Assembly: GCA_028583405.1 (NCBI GenBank)
Contig: CM053260.1
Span: 23,346,647-23,410,646, forward strand
DNA: 64,000 nt
Source of the DNA: Pogonophryne albipinna
Taxonomy: Eukaryota > Chordata > Actinopteri > Perciformes > Artedidraconidae
Direction: 5' to 3'
Numbering within the stretch: the stretch's first letter is position 1; every line of letters starts with the position of its first letter. Shown one piece after another: positions 62,728 to 64,000 of this stretch. Made by a program: the position numbers and the translations under genes. The notes below the pieces were generated by a model. It made no database searches, was not told the origin of the DNA, and was given only the letters and a program-made list of their open reading frames with translations.

Positions 62728-63789
62728 CGACTGTCCGTCCTTTGAGAGGGATCCTCCTCTGTTGCTCTCCACAAGGTTTCTTTGGGTTTTTTTCTTGTCG
62801 GATGCGAGGGGCCAAGGACAGAGGGGGTCGTATTCATATTCTCTACAAACTGTGAAGTCCACTGAGACAAATTCACATGCATGATATTGGGTTATATAAA
62901 TACACTTTGATTAATTAACTCAACACAATCATTCCTATTTCCAAATCCACATATGGACAACATACATCAACACAAATATACTTTTTTTTGTTTCATAAAA
63001 GATTTAAAAAGTATCTTTGAAACAACAGCTTTAGTTACCATTTAGATCACATTTGAAAATAAATGTACAGGTTATTTAACCCCCTAAAAAAGACTACTAC
63101 TTAAGAAAAAATACTAAAATTGACAATGTAACACAGGTTTAATAAGACATATACATAAGTTATGTAAAGGAAGGTTTGAGTACAACATTGTTTAATTTAA
63201 TTAAAGTTAACAACTGTTTGCAGTGCAAAGTTAGTGTCAATGAAATATACCAATGACTTTTTAAAACTGCACACATGATGGCTTATTATGAATTTAGAAA
63301 CTCTCAAACAGTTATAAATTGCTCACTTTCAAATGAAAAGTACTATTAATTTCAGGGTTTGTTAAATTGATATTTGTATACGCAGCCCTTATATTAATTT
63401 AAGAAATACAGCCCTGAAGCCCAATAAGTACAATCCCATAGTCCCGTTGCTCTCTGACTTAACATCAAACAATAATCAGTTTGAATAATAGCATGAATTA
63501 ACAACAATAGAGACGATATTGGAAAAACATAATTCTGCCACAAAACAAATGTTTTCCTGGCCACAGAAATAGTGTTGAAAACTGAAACTGAACTAAAAGT
63601 ATCATTTGATTAATTGTTTTCCGCAAATAAAACTATTATTAAGATAAGTATTGTTCATTTAAAAAAATGTACACTGACAGCCTTTGGTCAAACACTAATT
63701 CATACATTTTCAAAATATATTAATGTTCTGCTTTTTTCAAACCAAACAGAGAGAATGCTTTTTACAAAATGCTTCTTCTTACATTTCAG

Positions 63790-64000
63790 TGAACATCTTT
63801 CCAGTTTTAGTTTGGAGGTGAAATCATGTTTTATCAACACACTGCACTTCAGAGGAGAGGAGTGTTTTGTGGGGACTGTACAGTTAGTGAAAGTAGAGCC
63901 GACAGACATTAGAGTGGAAGGATTTGTGAGTTTACTGCATGTGTCGGAGGGAGAGGAACCGAAGGACTCAAACAACGTGCTGGTCGTGAGGGTCGAGAAA
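63790..64000 (+). CDS. Possible exon of an unrecognised gene (partial)
   Basis: A strong acceptor (GCTTCTTCTTACATTTCAG) precedes a frame that stays open to the window end. If the first base completes a codon, it reads EHLSSFSLEVKSCFINTL, HFRGEECFVGTVQLVKVEP, TDIRVEGFVSLLHVSEGEEP, KDSNNVLVVRVEK. Composition is protein-like (alternating hydrophobic strands, charged turns). I do not recognise the family. The opposite strand is also open here, so strand and reality are uncertain. Human MYH7B is next to GSS, but this does not look like glutathione synthetase. Confidence 0.3.

Overview
The window is vertebrate nuclear DNA, almost certainly from a spiny-rayed (percomorph-like) teleost. It has intron-rich genes with GT-AG splice sites, long CA/GT microsatellites, tRNA-derived SINEs ending in the fish-type tail TCGCTTTGGATAAAAGCGTC, and many short hAT, Harbinger-like and TTAA-target DNA transposons. 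Nothing prokaryotic is present. Most open frames reported by simple ORF calling are antisense shadows, microsatellites or repeats.

Layout. (1) 989-5045 (+): 3' end of ndrg3, running in from outside the window. (2) About 8.2-14.2 kb (+): sla2, the Src-like adaptor 2, complete in seven coding exons (256 aa). (3) 14760-38818 (+): trpc4ap (TRUSS), complete in 18 coding exons (774 aa), with introns full of nested transposons. (4) About 41.3-55.8 kb (-): myh7b, a striated-type myosin heavy chain, complete in 42 coding exons (1941 aa), tail to tail with trpc4ap. The myomiR mir-499 sits in the antisense-to-window hairpin at 49838-49905, inside myh7b intron 18. (5) 55.9-63.8 kb: intergenic DNA with repeats. 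(6) 63790-64000 (+): one possible exon of an unrecognised gene that runs off the window.

The gene set matches human 20q11 (NDRG3-SLA2 and TRPC4AP-MYH7B). NDRG3-SLA2 also mirrors the human NDRG1-SLA pair on 8q24, so the block looks like an old vertebrate duplication. I rebuilt every exon chain by hand from splice sites and phase. All junctions keep frame except one place in the last ndrg3 exon, where a single missing G puts the conserved C-terminus (TMEVSC) out of frame.

The genes are not one pathway. ndrg3 is a stress and growth-linked alpha/beta-hydrolase-fold protein, sla2 dampens antigen-receptor signalling, trpc4ap is a substrate receptor for a DDB1-Cul4 ubiquitin ligase and a TRP-channel scaffold, and myh7b/mir-499 act in slow and cardiac muscle. 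The points most worth a second look are a hAT element whose target-site duplication copies the trpc4ap exon-5 splice donor, a triple-nested transposon stack in trpc4ap intron 16, the ndrg3 frameshift, GT-repeat splice acceptors in two genes, and an ERR-type nuclear receptor site next to the myh7b TATA box.
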